Positions 18,441 through 28,293 are shown, counted from the first letter of the stretch. The stretch is DNA of 54,656 nucleotides from Candidatus Cloacimonadota bacterium (GCA_020532545.1 JAJBAW010000015.1:1-54656), one strand, 5' to 3'. The notes: generated from the letters alone by a model not told the origin. Made by a program: numbers and translations.

Positions 18441-18555
18441 GCAGTGCTCTCTCTCTGTATAGTTTGTCGTGAAGATGGCGAGGAGATAGGAGGATTTTTT
18501 CCTGCCATCTCCACGTCATCTCCACGACAACAAATGGGAGAGGGCAGTCTGGGGC
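18441..18555 (+). repeat. ~115-bp dispersed element with palindromic core, copy 2
   Basis: The core at 18464-18530 is an imperfect version of the hairpin in copy 1 (GAGATAGGAGGATTTTTTCC centre). The flanks GCAGTGCTCT and CAACAAATGGG match. A GC-rich hairpin (TCTGGGG ... CCCCAGA enclosing GGAAGCGCTTCC) directly follows at 18548-18575, between the element and the 3' end of the minus-strand gene at 18600. Confidence 0.75.
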
Positions 18556-18599
18556 GGAAGCGCTTCCACCCCAGATCTGCTGCTCAATCATTCAGATGC

Positions 18600-21500
18600 T
18601 TAATTCAGGATTACCTTGCGGCAGCTCTTCTGTTTTCCTGTGGTAAAGGAAAGCAGATACACTCCCGGAGCGAGTCTGCTGCCGTTTTGGTCGCGTCCAT
18701 CCCAGCTAAGTTCAAAGTTGCCTTTGGCATTTCCCACGGTTTGATAAACGCGCGCCCCTTTGATATTATAGATTTTAAGCTGATAGTCCTGATGGGTTTC
18801 ACAGGTCCCCAGCTTGAGGGTGAGGCTGGAGGTGAAGGGATTGGGATAAGCTTCCTGGATCCCTGTAACCACCGGCGCTTCAGGCCCTTCAGGATTGCCC
18901 ACAGTCACCTCATAGTAAGCGGTGGAAATAGCGCTGGATTCCCATTTATTAAGGAAGGCTTTGGCCTTGATGGTGGTATTTTCCTTCAAGTGAATCGCTA
19001 CAGTGTACAATGTGGAGGAGGAATTTGGTTCAGTTTCGTCTGTAGTATAGCGGATTTCTGCAGCCGGTGTGGCGCAGGTAATGCTCACATCGATAGCCTC
19101 AGTATATTCCCCGGGTTCAGGCGAAAACTCCGGTGCAGCTACCGTGCCCGTAATGGTGTAAAGTCCCTGCTCTGTTGCACTGGGTGCCCAGGTGTTCAGG
19201 AATGCTTTGGCCTTTAGAGTAGTGGTGGCATTGATCGAGATGGGAACGCTGTACAGCGCGGAACCAGTAGTGGGCTCTGCTCCGTTTGTGGTATAGCGGA
19301 TTTGGGCCCCACCCGTACCGCAGCCTATGCTAACGATCTGAGCAGTGGTATAGGTTCCTGGAACAGGAGCAAATGAGGGGGTAGCTACTGTACCAGTAAT
19401 GGTATAGACTCCCGTGGCCGTGGCACTGGGTTCCCAGCCAGTCAAAAAGGCTTTGGCTTTCAGAGTAGTGCTGCTGCTGATGGGGACAGGAGCGTTGTAA
19501 GGCATGGAAGAGCTTGTGGGCTCTGCTCCATCGGTGGTATAACGCATTTGTGCACCAGGGGTGCTGCAGGTGATGACAACATTCTGAGCTGTGGTGTAAG
19601 TACCGGCTACAGGAGACAATGCAGGTGTAGCCACAGTGGATGTGATAGCATAAATCCCCGTGGCCGTGGTGCTTGGTTCCCAGCCGGCCAGGAAGGCTTT
19701 GGCTTTCAGAGTAGTTGTGCTGCTGATAGGCACTGGAGCGCTATATAGCGTGGAACTCGCAGTGGGCTCCTCTCCACTTATCGTATAGCGTATTTGTGCA
19801 CCGGGTGTGGCGCAAGAAATTGTCACGTTTTGGGCAGATGTATAGCTGCCAGCAGGAGGATCGAAGCCGGGAGTTGCTACCTGGTAGACAGTTCCTGTGG
19901 CATTGATCTGGTAGAGGCTGTTCGGATATGAGCCCACGGTGCCGTTTACTTCAGAGACCAGAATATTGGTATCGGTAAAGATTTGTTGGGTATTGTGGTT
20001 CCAGACCTTGAAGGTGATCGCTTCGCCATCGGTCTCGGTGAATACCTGCAATACGCAGCCCGCAACGCCTGAGATCACCTGCACGGGGGTCTTGCCCCGA
20101 AGCTGGTGAATTCCATTCACGGCAACATACGCAGCCAGGACGTCGCCATCTGCGGCCGGGAAGCCATTGATACTCACCTGAGCCATCACAGTCATACTAC
20201 CGCTCAGCACCAGAGGAGGACCGAAAGGATCGGTGGGCGCCCCTCCGGATTCGGGAAATACGATTTCAAGCTCAGTAAACATCACTGCTCCACCATCGTT
20301 GACAGAGTGGGCAGGTGGATCAATGGCATTGGCGCCCCAAGTGTAATCATCGTAAAACATCAAACCGATGCGGCCTATCTTGCTATTTCCTTGCATACCT
20401 ATATATTTCACCTGGTCTGCGGGATAGACCCACATGGGTTTGAGGCCGGCAAATGCGGCAGTTTCCACTTTGTTCAGGATGATGGGCTCGCTCCAATGTT
20501 CGGCATTGTCGCTACTTACCGAGATATAGATTTCAGGAGTATTGGCATAGGGAGCAAGCTCGGGATATGTGCCCGAATACTTATTGTAGAGCCGGGCCCG
20601 CATAGCATCTTGCCACAACGCGACCATCATGCCATCAGCATTGGGCTTGCTCACCTTGAGATTGCTGTAATGAAAGGTCATAGTGTCGCTATGTAGTTCA
20701 TCATCCCAGTGTGGGAAGGGCCAGATCTTTTCCGGGCTGAGATAGTACTCTCCATCTGAAGCCTGTGTATACTCTGCGACGCCCCAGGGAGCCTGGGTAT
20801 CCCAAGGAGTGAAAGCTTGATTATGGGTGTCGGCAGGATCTTGCTGCGGATAGATATCCGAGATGCCAAATTCATGGCTGGCGGTGTCATAGATCACGGC
20901 TTTCACAGTATGAAAGTCAGGAAAGTAGCTGCCGGTATTCGAGCTGATCGCAAACAGGGCGGGAAAGATGATCTTGCCATTGTCAGAGCTCACTGCATTC
21001 AAATGGGTGGAATTCACTATACCCCAGTGGATCTCGTTATCAGCATAAGGGGTATTATTGACTTGAAAGAAACCGGGACCACCAGGAGATCCAGGGGGAT
21101 TCCAAGTGGGTATGCTACCAAAATCAGTCATGCGGGTCCAGGTGCCCTGGCCATAATTCGGACACACAAACATATCCATATCCGGCTCATTAATCAGGAC
21201 CTCACTGGCAGTGTAAGCAAGATGGTAACCGGCATAATAGACGTTGCCCAGATTGTCCGTGGTGATGGCATGGAAAGGACGGCGCCAATCATTATCGTGG
21301 TTCCATTGGTTCATTTCAGGAATGGAAGTATAGCTCCATTGCAAAGGGAGTCCTCCCTCCACCATATCCCCATCGAAATCTGTATAAGCGATGAGGACGT
21401 TTTCACTGGGCTTTGCACCGGTATTGTGAGCTACAGAATTGCGGGCTGCCACATAGGCTCTGCGTTTTCCGGTGATGGGAGAAGGCCCGATCTGGAGGGT

Positions 21501-22097
21501 AGGCCAGATGAATTCATTGTTAGTAGAGGCTGCTTGACCATTGATCAATACAGCCAAAGGGTTGTTGACGATCGTTTGAATTTCATTGAAGAGGCCGGAT
21601 ATCCCATATATAAAGGCATCGGAAGTGAATTGGACTTCAAGTTCGGGATCCGTATCGGCATTGGCATGCCAGGCGTACAAGGGCTTGCCGCTTACGGGAT
21701 CTACCGCCAGCGAGGGATAGCCTTCGTTATTGGTCATCATGGTAATTTCATTGCTGTTCTCTATGTTCCCGCTGGCATTGATGCGTGCATAGTACACACG
21801 GCGGGTACTGTTGGGGGTTCGTTTGCCATGATAAGTCATGAAATATCCACCACCTGCGGCATCTGGAATCAGACGCAGGGGCAAGGAATTGTAGCTACCG
21901 ATCATGTAATCGTAATAGCTGGTCAAAAGAGAAGTTGGATTGCGGGTAAAACTGTAGGATGGCGCAGTCCGCTGCAGTCTTTGGCTGTACCCGGTTTGAG
22001 GGCTAACCAGAGGCTTGTTCAGATTGTCGGGTATCATCTGTTTGGCAAAAGCCAGCCCAATAACCAGGCAAAGGCTAAGTAATAAGAGCTTTTTCAT
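18600..22097 (-). CDS. Very large secreted protein with four CHB_HEX_C repeats and FlgD-like tail
   Basis: A 1165-residue exported protein starting MKKLLLLSLCLVIGLAFA. The N-terminal ~630 residues look like a beta-propeller or sialidase-like (BNR-type) domain, for example HGKRTPNSTRRVYYARI and ISVSSDNAEHWSEPIIL, but no catalytic set was identified. Near 640-745 lies a domain of the GDVLAAYVAVNG ... TFKVWNH type that is shared with the C10 peptidase. Next come four tandem chitobiase-C-terminal-like repeats of about 84 residues (YTTDGAEPTSSS type, about 740-1065), then the FlgD-like tail with YPNPFTSSLTL ending CRKVILN. GGAGG four bases upstream favours ATG 22097 over the adjacent GTG. Likely a cell-surface adhesin or glycan-binding protein; this is inference. 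Confidence 0.82.
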   Translation of the reverse strand: MKKLLLLSLCLVIGLAFAKQMIPDNLNKPLVSPQTGYSQRLQRTAPSYSFTRNPTSLLTSYYDYMIGSYNSLPLRLIPDAAGGGYFMTYHGKRTPNSTRRVYYARINASGNIENSNEITMMTNNEGYPSLAVDPVSGKPLYAWHANADTDPELEVQFTSDAFIYGISGLFNEIQTIVNNPLAVLINGQAASTNNEFIWPTLQIGPSPITGKRRAYVAARNSVAHNTGAKPSENVLIAYTDFDGDMVEGGLPLQWSYTSIPEMNQWNHDNDWRRPFHAITTDNLGNVYYAGYHLAYTASEVLINEPDMDMFVCPNYGQGTWTRMTDFGSIPTWNPPGSPGGPGFFQVNNTPYADNEIHWGIVNSTHLNAVSSDNGKIIFPALFAISSNTGSYFPDFHTVKAVIYDTASHEFGISDIYPQQDPADTHNQAFTPWDTQAPWGVAEYTQASDGEYYLSPEKIWPFPHWDDELHSDTMTFHYSNLKVSKPNADGMMVALWQDAMRARLYNKYSGTYPELAPYANTPEIYISVSSDNAEHWSEPIILNKVETAAFAGLKPMWVYPADQVKYIGMQGNSKIGRIGLMFYDDYTWGANAIDPPAHSVNDGGAVMFTELEIVFPESGGAPTDPFGPPLVLSGSMTVMAQVSINGFPAADGDVLAAYVAVNGIHQLRGKTPVQVISGVAGCVLQVFTETDGEAITFKVWNHNTQQIFTDTNILVSEVNGTVGSYPNSLYQINATGTVYQVATPGFDPPAGSYTSAQNVTISCATPGAQIRYTISGEEPTASSTLYSAPVPISSTTTLKAKAFLAGWEPSTTATGIYAITSTVATPALSPVAGTYTTAQNVVITCSTPGAQMRYTTDGAEPTSSSMPYNAPVPISSSTTLKAKAFLTGWEPSATATGVYTITGTVATPSFAPVPGTYTTAQIVSIGCGTGGAQIRYTTNGAEPTTGSALYSVPISINATTTLKAKAFLNTWAPSATEQGLYTITGTVAAPEFSPEPGEYTEAIDVSITCATPAAEIRYTTDETEPNSSSTLYTVAIHLKENTTIKAKAFLNKWESSAISTAYYEVTVGNPEGPEAPVVTGIQEAYPNPFTSSLTLKLGTCETHQDYQLKIYNIKGARVYQTVGNAKGNFELSWDGRDQNGSRLAPGVYLLSFTTGKQKSCRKVILN
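18905..19886 (-). repeat. Four in-frame ~250-bp tandem repeats encoding CHB_HEX_C modules
   Basis: Four consecutive units of about 84 codons within the large secreted-protein gene. Recurrent blocks are VATP, PGTYTTAQ, IRYTTDGAEPT and TTLKAKAFL. The two middle units remain very similar at nucleotide level, which suggests recent expansion or gene conversion. Confidence 0.85.
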
Positions 22098-22203
22098 CAC
22101 TCCTCCAAAAGAGCTTATATTTTGCTTTGTTTCTTGGGGGGCTGGATCGGGATGCTATGTAGTGGAAGCTTCCCATCTGGCTCCAGAGCTCCAGAGCCCC
22201 AGA

Positions 22204-25200
22204 TCATTTTGCTAACATCACTTTGGCTGCCTTGCGGTATTTACCCGCTTTCAGCTCGATCAGATAGATTCCGGAGCTTAAAGTCCGGCCTTCGTCGTCG
22301 GTACCGTCCCAGTTTAGACGGTGGTATCCAGGGCTATAGCTCGTCTGAGTAAGCTGGCGCACTTTCTGGCCTTTCAAGTTGTAGATATCCACGTTTACCA
22401 TAGTGTTCTCCTGCCCCACACTGAAAGATATCGTGGTACTGGGATTGAAGGGATTGGGATAGCAACTGTGGAAATGGCTAGGCACTGCGATGTCCTCAGC
22501 TTCGGTTTTGGGCTCCAGAATGATGAATTCCGGATAGCTGCCCAAAGTGGCATTGGGCTGGCTGCTGAAGCGATTGGCAAGCTCGATCTCAGTTCCATCT
22601 GCCTGAACCAGCCACAGACTGATCTCTTCATTAGCAGCTTCGGTATAGATCTGCAGCAGCGCTGCCGGAAAGCCTTCCGGTGCGATGAGTTCCTGGGCTC
22701 CTCTTAGTTCTTTATTGACTCTGGCGCTCAGGATATCTCCAGGCTGGGCCCAGTCGCATCTGGCCAGCAGAACCATACTGGAAGACAGAGCTTTGACTTC
22801 CAGCCGGGGTTTTGCCACTTCAGGAGTAGAAACTGTCTCACGGTTGACAGGATAGACCAGGCTGTGCGCACCTGCAAGCTTGATCCAATAGCCCTTGCCG
22901 GGAGACATGGTGGTAAGCGTGGAGTAAGGATTGCCGGGAAAATACACCCCATCAATACCTTTCACCTGCTCTAACCAGGTGGAAACGCTTTGCATAGCAG
23001 TGGCTACCGGCATCGGATCCTGCGGTAGATATGCCGCCATATTCCAGCCTTCTTCCAGAGCCAGGGGTGTATCAGCCGGAATCTGAGGGCCGGCTACAAT
23101 CCAGATGGCGCCTGCGCTGAGCTGAATATAGTAAGCTTTGCCATCGGTCAAAGCATTGAGCACAGAATAGGGATTATCCGGAAGATATACACCTTCAGTG
23201 CCCTTCACCTGCATGAGCTGAGCGGAAATCGGGGCAAAAAGGCTAGGCAGGCTGTGATCTGCCGCAGAGACGTTCAAGGAAACCAGATTCCAGCCACTCC
23301 CCAGGAGGATACTTTGGATTTGGCTGGCAGGAGTCATGAAGAAATCTGCTGTGGTATTTTGATCTACAGAGACCACGATGTTTTCCTGGATGAGAGTATT
23401 ATAACCTGTAGCGCTGGCACTTAGGCTGTAGATTCCCACAGGCAGCTCCAGGCTATAGGCGCCAGCACTGTTTGTGGTGGTAGTAAATGCAGCTCCTGCA
23501 GATACCGAAGCACCAGCAATGCCTGCGTTGTTTTCTTGCCTCTTCACGTAGCCCAGGATGTTGCCAGTCTGCACTGCTTTGGCCAGGACATTTGAGAAGG
23601 CGGGAGCAGATATGGCGTCCGCCGTATAGAGGGCTTTTACAGCCCATTTGTAGCTGCCGCCAGGCAAAGCGCTCCATCCGACATCCTGAAAAGTAGTAGG
23701 GCTGATGGGGCTGGGAGTCAGAACGCTCCACAGTGCTTCATTGGATTCCTCTCCTGGCATCAGACGCCATACTTTGTAGCCGATAAGGCTAGGTTCACGG
23801 CAAAGCGTTCCCTCAGGAATACCCGAATTCTGTGCAGCAGCCCGGCTGGCTGGTATGAATGCACTATGTACTTTTAAGATTTGCTTGGGCTGGTCTCTGG
23901 CGATATTGTCACTATCTAATCTGCTGGCCTGAGGGGCCTCATACATAGGCTCTGGCATCTGAACCATAGCGCTGCCCTGAGCTACAAAGCCCTGAATCAA
24001 CCAGTTGTATGTAAAGATATCACTCAATTGAGCCAGCGTGGTCCAATTATCGTTGAACCTCATGATGTTGCCCTTGCCAGGCACCATGGGTCCCTCATCA
24101 CAACCAGCGGGAAAACCGGCCTGAGCATTGACTTCGTAGCCAAACCAGAGATTGCCAGTGCTTGGGATAGGAATAGAAGTGTTAAGCTCCACTTCGTTCC
24201 AGCTATCTATGGTGAAGGCAGTTACGAGCTGAGAATGTACCATGCTGCCAGGAGTGGTAGCAGTGCCGCCAATCCAGACTTTGATGGTATATACGCAATT
24301 CACTTCTCTGGGCACAAAACTCACATGGGTCAAAGTAGAACCCTGGTAAGCGGCCAGATCAGCGCTGTCATAGCGGTGAGCTACATCAAAGATGACCGCA
24401 GCACCGGTGCCGATCGAATTGTCAATATCTTCAGGATGGCACCAGGTGATCCATTCTCCAGGGGCTGGAGGCGCAGGGACGTTCCAGCTCAGATGAACAT
24501 CGTTTCCTATCACACTTGCCTGAAGGTTTGAAGGAGGATAATTATCATCCCGCTCCGCCTCAGTAAGCGAAAAATCCAGAGTAGAGGTTTGTCCGTTGGG
24601 CAGATTTATGGATAGGGATAATGGATCGTAGCCCGTCTTGCTGGCAACTATCTGAGCAGGTCCAGCAGGAATACCAGTGAGTGTGTAGCCGCCGGAAGCA
24701 TTTGTAGTGACGGTGAATGTAGTACCGGAAACGCTTACGGTTGCTCCCGCCAGGCCTGTTCCTGCGGATGATACCGTGCCGGTGAGATTTGCCTGGCTTA
24801 CCGGATACAAATTGAGAATAGCACCTTGATTTTGGGCAAAATTATGACTGTTGGGATTCAGATTGTTAAGATAGAAATAGCCATTGTAGTCCCCGCTCCA
24901 GCCCCAGTTAAAATGAAAACTGGTGGTTCCTTGATAGCCATCCAGAACAAAGGCATGCCCACCTTCTGGGGCCAGACCCCGATAGATGATTGGGCGTCCC
25001 AGATCGAGATCGCCTCTCAGCATCGAAGCCCAGGTCGAGCTGGAAAATGAGGCTGCACTCTTGAGCTGTGCCCCGGTATTATAGCGGAAATAGTTTATCA
25101 TCGCAGAGCTCACATCCTCAGCATAGGCCCCGCTGCCACTTGCGGAATAGGCCATATTCACAGAAACCCCGCAATGATAAATCAAAGTGGCTATGCTGGT

Positions 25201-25896
25201 ATTTACAGAACTGATGCTATTGGGCATACTCGACCAATTGTAAGTGGTAGCTCCAAAATTCGCGCTTTGAGTGCCGTGGCCGGAAGCATAGTAGGAGTGC
25301 GATCCCACTCCGGTGGCAGGATGGTTCCATTTCTTCATCACCTGTGCCATGGCCGTGGCCACACAACCTGCATAGACCCTGCCTCCGGGACCGCTGGCAG
25401 CAGTAGGGCAAGAGTAGTTATAGGGGAAATCCTGATCCCAGGTGGTGCTCAGCAAAGGGGATACACCGCGGGTGTAATTATAGTCCGAATAGTCTCCCCG
25501 GCGTAAAGCAATCCAGGAGGCATCCACCTGCCACTGCGGATTTTCACGAATCTCTTTGATGCTCCGCGAATATTGATCCAGATACCAGCTTACATGTGCA
25601 GGAATAGCTCCCGCTGGAAAATCGTTCTCCAGTGAATAGCCCAATACTGGAATGGAGCAGTCTTCCGCAGCCACCAGAATAAAGCCCACCGGCTCAAAGC
25701 GCAGGATGTAAAAATCCGCTTCTGCTCTTGCAAAACTGCCAAAATACGCTTCGCTTTCTATAAATGTGGGTTTGGATCCACTTAGATGAGTGAATACGGA
25801 CAGACCGATTGCCTGCGCTTCACTTTGCGAGATCACGGCTGCGTAGCTCAGCCAGACCATCAGGCCTAGCACTGCTATAATAATGAATCGCTTCAA
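22204..25896 (-). CDS. Secreted C10-family (streptopain-like) cysteine peptidase, multidomain, FlgD-like tail
   Basis: A 1230-residue exported protease. It has a signal peptide (MKRFIIIAVLGLMVWLSYA) and a Spi/propeptide-like segment (FEPVGFILVAAEDCSIPVLG, ~68-90). The C10 domain has catalytic Cys near 176 in AGCVATAMAQVMKKWNHP and His near 314 in GGHAFVLDGYQG, followed by FHFNWGWSGDYNGYF. Next are a carboxypeptidase-regulatory domain (~375-450), a beta-sandwich (450-650), a fibronectin-like and second regulatory module shared with the 15.5-kb protein, and two GWNLVSLN/GWNMAAYL-type repeats. The end is a FlgD-like domain with YPNPFNPSTTISF closing RKAAKVMLAK. C10 enzymes are made as zymogens and degrade extracellular protein, which suits a protein-fermenting lifestyle. 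Confidence 0.92.
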   Translation of the reverse strand: MKRFIIIAVLGLMVWLSYAAVISQSEAQAIGLSVFTHLSGSKPTFIESEAYFGSFARAEADFYILRFEPVGFILVAAEDCSIPVLGYSLENDFPAGAIPAHVSWYLDQYSRSIKEIRENPQWQVDASWIALRRGDYSDYNYTRGVSPLLSTTWDQDFPYNYSCPTAASGPGGRVYAGCVATAMAQVMKKWNHPATGVGSHSYYASGHGTQSANFGATTYNWSSMPNSISSVNTSIATLIYHCGVSVNMAYSASGSGAYAEDVSSAMINYFRYNTGAQLKSAASFSSSTWASMLRGDLDLGRPIIYRGLAPEGGHAFVLDGYQGTTSFHFNWGWSGDYNGYFYLNNLNPNSHNFAQNQGAILNLYPVSQANLTGTVSSAGTGLAGATVSVSGTTFTVTTNASGGYTLTGIPAGPAQIVASKTGYDPLSLSINLPNGQTSTLDFSLTEAERDDNYPPSNLQASVIGNDVHLSWNVPAPPAPGEWITWCHPEDIDNSIGTGAAVIFDVAHRYDSADLAAYQGSTLTHVSFVPREVNCVYTIKVWIGGTATTPGSMVHSQLVTAFTIDSWNEVELNTSIPIPSTGNLWFGYEVNAQAGFPAGCDEGPMVPGKGNIMRFNDNWTTLAQLSDIFTYNWLIQGFVAQGSAMVQMPEPMYEAPQASRLDSDNIARDQPKQILKVHSAFIPASRAAAQNSGIPEGTLCREPSLIGYKVWRLMPGEESNEALWSVLTPSPISPTTFQDVGWSALPGGSYKWAVKALYTADAISAPAFSNVLAKAVQTGNILGYVKRQENNAGIAGASVSAGAAFTTTTNSAGAYSLELPVGIYSLSASATGYNTLIQENIVVSVDQNTTADFFMTPASQIQSILLGSGWNLVSLNVSAADHSLPSLFAPISAQLMQVKGTEGVYLPDNPYSVLNALTDGKAYYIQLSAGAIWIVAGPQIPADTPLALEEGWNMAAYLPQDPMPVATAMQSVSTWLEQVKGIDGVYFPGNPYSTLTTMSPGKGYWIKLAGAHSLVYPVNRETVSTPEVAKPRLEVKALSSSMVLLARCDWAQPGDILSARVNKELRGAQELIAPEGFPAALLQIYTEAANEEISLWLVQADGTEIELANRFSSQPNATLGSYPEFIILEPKTEAEDIAVPSHFHSCYPNPFNPSTTISFSVGQENTMVNVDIYNLKGQKVRQLTQTSYSPGYHRLNWDGTDDEGRTLSSGIYLIELKAGKYRKAAKVMLAK

Positions 25897-26280
25897 AACT
25901 CCTCCTTACTTGAAGAATAAAGCTTATACTGCCAAGCGGTGTCTAGCCGCAGGCAGTTCGATCATATATCTTCCGGGCTCAGAGCCCGGTTGTTAACATT
26001 CGTGAAGGTCCACAGTGCGGTGCTCCATAGGTAGAAGCGCTGGTCTGCGCAGGGTAAAAGTGGGTTCCAGCTTTCTTTCTTGGTACGGCTTTTACCTCTT
26101 GAGTGAGAGTATTATTACCCTTAGTATCTTGTCAATTGGATTTTTGCGCAGGAGGAAGATTATTTTGAGGGTTTTAGCGTTTTAACGTTTCGACGTTTTA
26201 GTGATAGCGGAGGTTTTAGGGATTTTCGTATGGGCGAAACGGAGTTTGTCAGTACTATCTCTTTTTCGGTGTTTTCGGTG
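25897..26280. other. Gene-free spacer with small palindromes
   Basis: I see no gene here. Features are CCGGGCTC/GAGCCCGG at 25974-25991 and a T-rich low-complexity tract at 26150-26230 with recurrent GTTTTAGCG/GTTTTAACG words. The promoter of the minus-strand C10 peptidase gene should lie at the left end. Confidence 0.5.
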
Positions 26281-26314
26281 GTAAAAAACAAGAGCGGAGG
26301 ATATTCTCCTCCGC
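26281..26314 (-). terminator. Terminator of the siaB-siaC-cyclase operon
   Basis: On the minus strand, stem GCGGAGGA/TCCTCCGC (26294-26314) is followed by TCTTGTTTTTT, 25 bp beyond the cyclase stop codon. Confidence 0.85.
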
Positions 26315-26338
26315 GTCCTGGCAAGATAGTTTCGTCTT

Positions 26339-27310
26339 TTACAGTCCTCTGATGAGTTCGATCAGTTCGTCTTTACTGATTTTGGAAAGGTCCACCTTCA
26401 GCATCAGGTTCCTTGCCTGGTCTTCAATGCTTTTTAACTGCTGGCTGGCTTCTTCTTTCAGGCATTTCACATCATAGGCTATTACCTGTTGCTGAAAGCC
26501 TTTGATATCCAGCGACACCGGCTCGGAGCATTCCACAAAGTCCCGCACATAGCCCCAGGTTTCGTGGCTGATCAGGATATGATCTGCATCGGCATAGGTC
26601 TGCAGCCTGGCAGCAAGATTCACCGGACTGCCGATGATGGTATAATCCATGCGTTCGTAAGAGCCAAAATTGCCCACAGTGACAAAGCCGGTACTGATTC
26701 CCATGCGGATGCGAAGAGGGTAGGGATAGCCAAGCTGGAACCATTCCTTTTGCAGTTCCCTCATGCGTGTGCGCATTTCCAGGGCCATGGCCACACAACG
26801 TTTGGCATGAGTGAAATCATCTGTAAACACGGGATCACCGAAGAATACCATGATGGCATCCCCGATGTATTTATCCAGAGTCCCACCATGTTTGTTGATG
26901 ATGATGGTCATTGCTTCCAGATATGAATTCAGGATAATGGACAGCGATTCGTGTTCCATGTTATTGCTATGAGAGGAAAACTCCTCGATGTCCGAAAAGA
27001 ATATGGTCAGCTTGACACGCTTGGTTTGGTTCAGTTCCACCAGCTCCTTGCCATGGGTGATCTTTTTGAAAAGAGGAGGGGAAACGTAGCGGCTCAGCCG
27101 CTCCAGGAGTTTAATGGTGCGTTCTTGCTGTTTATCGCTGAGCTTCGTGAGGCTGAAAAACTGATGCAAAATCTTGACGTACGCATCCAAGAGCTCCTTG
27201 TATGCACTGGTATTGATAAAGCCCTGCTCTTCATGGTCTTCCAGGCATTGCTGCGCTATGTCTACAAGTTCTCTTTCATGCTTGAAAATGTCATCAATTT
27301 TGGAGATCAT
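26339..27310 (-). CDS. Class III adenylate/guanylate cyclase, output of a Sia-type switch
   Basis: A 323-residue soluble nucleotide cyclase. An N-terminal helical/coiled-coil stalk (about 1-95, with LTKLSDKQQERTIKLLERLS) precedes the catalytic domain. Metal-binding residues are Asp107 (FFSDIEEF) and Asp151 (YIGDAIMVFFG). The substrate pair is Lys147/Thr224, the combination known from bacterial class IIIb adenylyl cyclases, so cAMP is the likely product. Transition-state residues Asn231 and Arg235 (VNLAARL) are present, so a homodimer would have complete sites. ATG 27310 is preferred over a GTG six bases earlier because of AGG spacing. It follows siaC by 11 bp. In Pseudomonas the equivalent gene, siaD, encodes a GGDEF diguanylate cyclase; here a cyclase of another fold takes that place. 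Confidence 0.9.
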   Translation of the reverse strand: MISKIDDIFKHERELVDIAQQCLEDHEEQGFINTSAYKELLDAYVKILHQFFSLTKLSDKQQERTIKLLERLSRYVSPPLFKKITHGKELVELNQTKRVKLTIFFSDIEEFSSHSNNMEHESLSIILNSYLEAMTIIINKHGGTLDKYIGDAIMVFFGDPVFTDDFTHAKRCVAMALEMRTRMRELQKEWFQLGYPYPLRIRMGISTGFVTVGNFGSYERMDYTIIGSPVNLAARLQTYADADHILISHETWGYVRDFVECSEPVSLDIKGFQQQVIAYDVKCLKEEASQQLKSIEDQARNLMLKVDLSKISKDELIELIRGL

Positions 27311-27321
27311 GGCCACCTAAG

Positions 27322-27702
27322 TTAATATGCTATTCCTATGAGTTTGAAGGGGAAGTTTACATCTTCAAAAAACATCTGACACTGCTCCCGATAATCTTCG
27401 TCGTCTTCAGGATATCTCCAGTCTGCACTTATTTCGTGCCCCTGGTCAAAGTAGCTGCTCAGCTTAAAAAACAGGTCAATCAACATCTTGCTGCTGCTGG
27501 TGTTCAGGTAGTCTATTTGCAGGGCTATATACAGTTTCTTTTTCTCATCAGCAAAGAACTCATCTATTTTCATAAAGAGGGGCTGATAAAGCTCCAAAGC
27601 GTTTTCAGGATAGGAATTGCCGGTTATTTTCAAGATTCCTAGCTCACTATCCAATTCAATGTAGGGTGAGTATTTGGTGGCTTCTAAGATATAGTTTTCC
27701 AT
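27322..27702 (-). CDS. siaC: SiaC-like regulatory phosphoprotein (DUF1987)
   Basis: A 126-residue protein of the SiaC/DUF1987 family. It opens with the family-typical YILEATKYSPYIELD and GILKITGNSYPEN. The phospho-acceptor loop DYLNTSSSK places Thr at residue 68, the same number as the phosphorylated Thr68 described for Pseudomonas SiaC. In that system unphosphorylated SiaC binds and activates the downstream cyclase, while the kinase SiaB and phosphatase SiaA set its state. GGAGG sits inside the end of siaB, three bases after whose stop codon this gene begins. The partner here is inferred to be the class III cyclase just downstream. Confidence 0.93.
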   Translation of the reverse strand: MENYILEATKYSPYIELDSELGILKITGNSYPENALELYQPLFMKIDEFFADEKKKLYIALQIDYLNTSSSKMLIDLFFKLSSYFDQGHEISADWRYPEDDEDYREQCQMFFEDVNFPFKLIGIAY

Positions 27703-27705
27703 GTC

Positions 27706-28275
27706 TTATTCCTCCACACTAATAAAAATAGTTATTTCAAAGAACAGGTCACCGGAGTTTAGCTCTACAAATTTGTATTGCAAAGGTCGGTTAGCTTTGC
27801 GCGCAATGTCTATCCAGCCCAGGCCGGCACTGCCATCAGATGTGATGGTGCCTTCTTTCAATTGCTTTTGGTAATGCAGCGTGAGCTCTGCGGGCGTGAG
27901 GGAATTCAGAAAATCTATGCGATCTTTGATATCCTGCATTTCATCCGCATGGATCACATTACCGGAAAAGACCATAAACTGCTTGTCCGTAAGATTACCA
28001 ATGCCGATGATCCCAATTCCTGCATCCTTCCTATAAGCAGAAGAGATCTCTGTTCTTTCACTGGAATACTTCAAGATGTTTTGCGCAGTTTCCACCAAAA
28101 TAGCAAAAATGCGCCGGATGACTCGCTCATCGCAGTCATCAGTGTGCAGTTTTTCCTTGATAGACTCACCAAAGGAGGTAAGAATATCCTGCGTCAAAGG
28201 GCCTTTGTAAGAAAACTGAATATTGTTGTCATCCATCGACTGAAAGATGTTATGGGCGCTGAAAGTTTTGTTCAT
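27706..28275 (-). CDS. siaB: SiaB-like protein kinase (DUF6272, HATPase-related)
   Basis: A 189-residue SiaB-family protein that would phosphorylate the SiaC partner. The helix with ILVETAQNILKYS near residue 65 corresponds to the N-box of the GHKL ATPase fold. GSAGLGWIDIARKA near 152 corresponds to the glycine-rich ATP-lid region. A longer frame begins at 28314, but GAGG six bases before ATG 28275 marks the real start (MNKTFSAHNIFQ). It is first in a three-gene minus-strand operon, divergent from the large SpoIIE-type phosphatase gene. Confidence 0.88.
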   Translation of the reverse strand: MNKTFSAHNIFQSMDDNNIQFSYKGPLTQDILTSFGESIKEKLHTDDCDERVIRRIFAILVETAQNILKYSSERTEISSAYRKDAGIGIIGIGNLTDKQFMVFSGNVIHADEMQDIKDRIDFLNSLTPAELTLHYQKQLKEGTITSDGSAGLGWIDIARKANRPLQYKFVELNSGDLFFEITIFISVEE

Positions 28276-28293
28276 AATTAACCTCGTACACAG

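Noticed and set aside
20817-22082. A 421-codon plus-strand open frame opposite the large secreted protein
   Set aside because: Antisense shadow; the minus-strand frame has the signal peptide, ribosome site and sorting tail.
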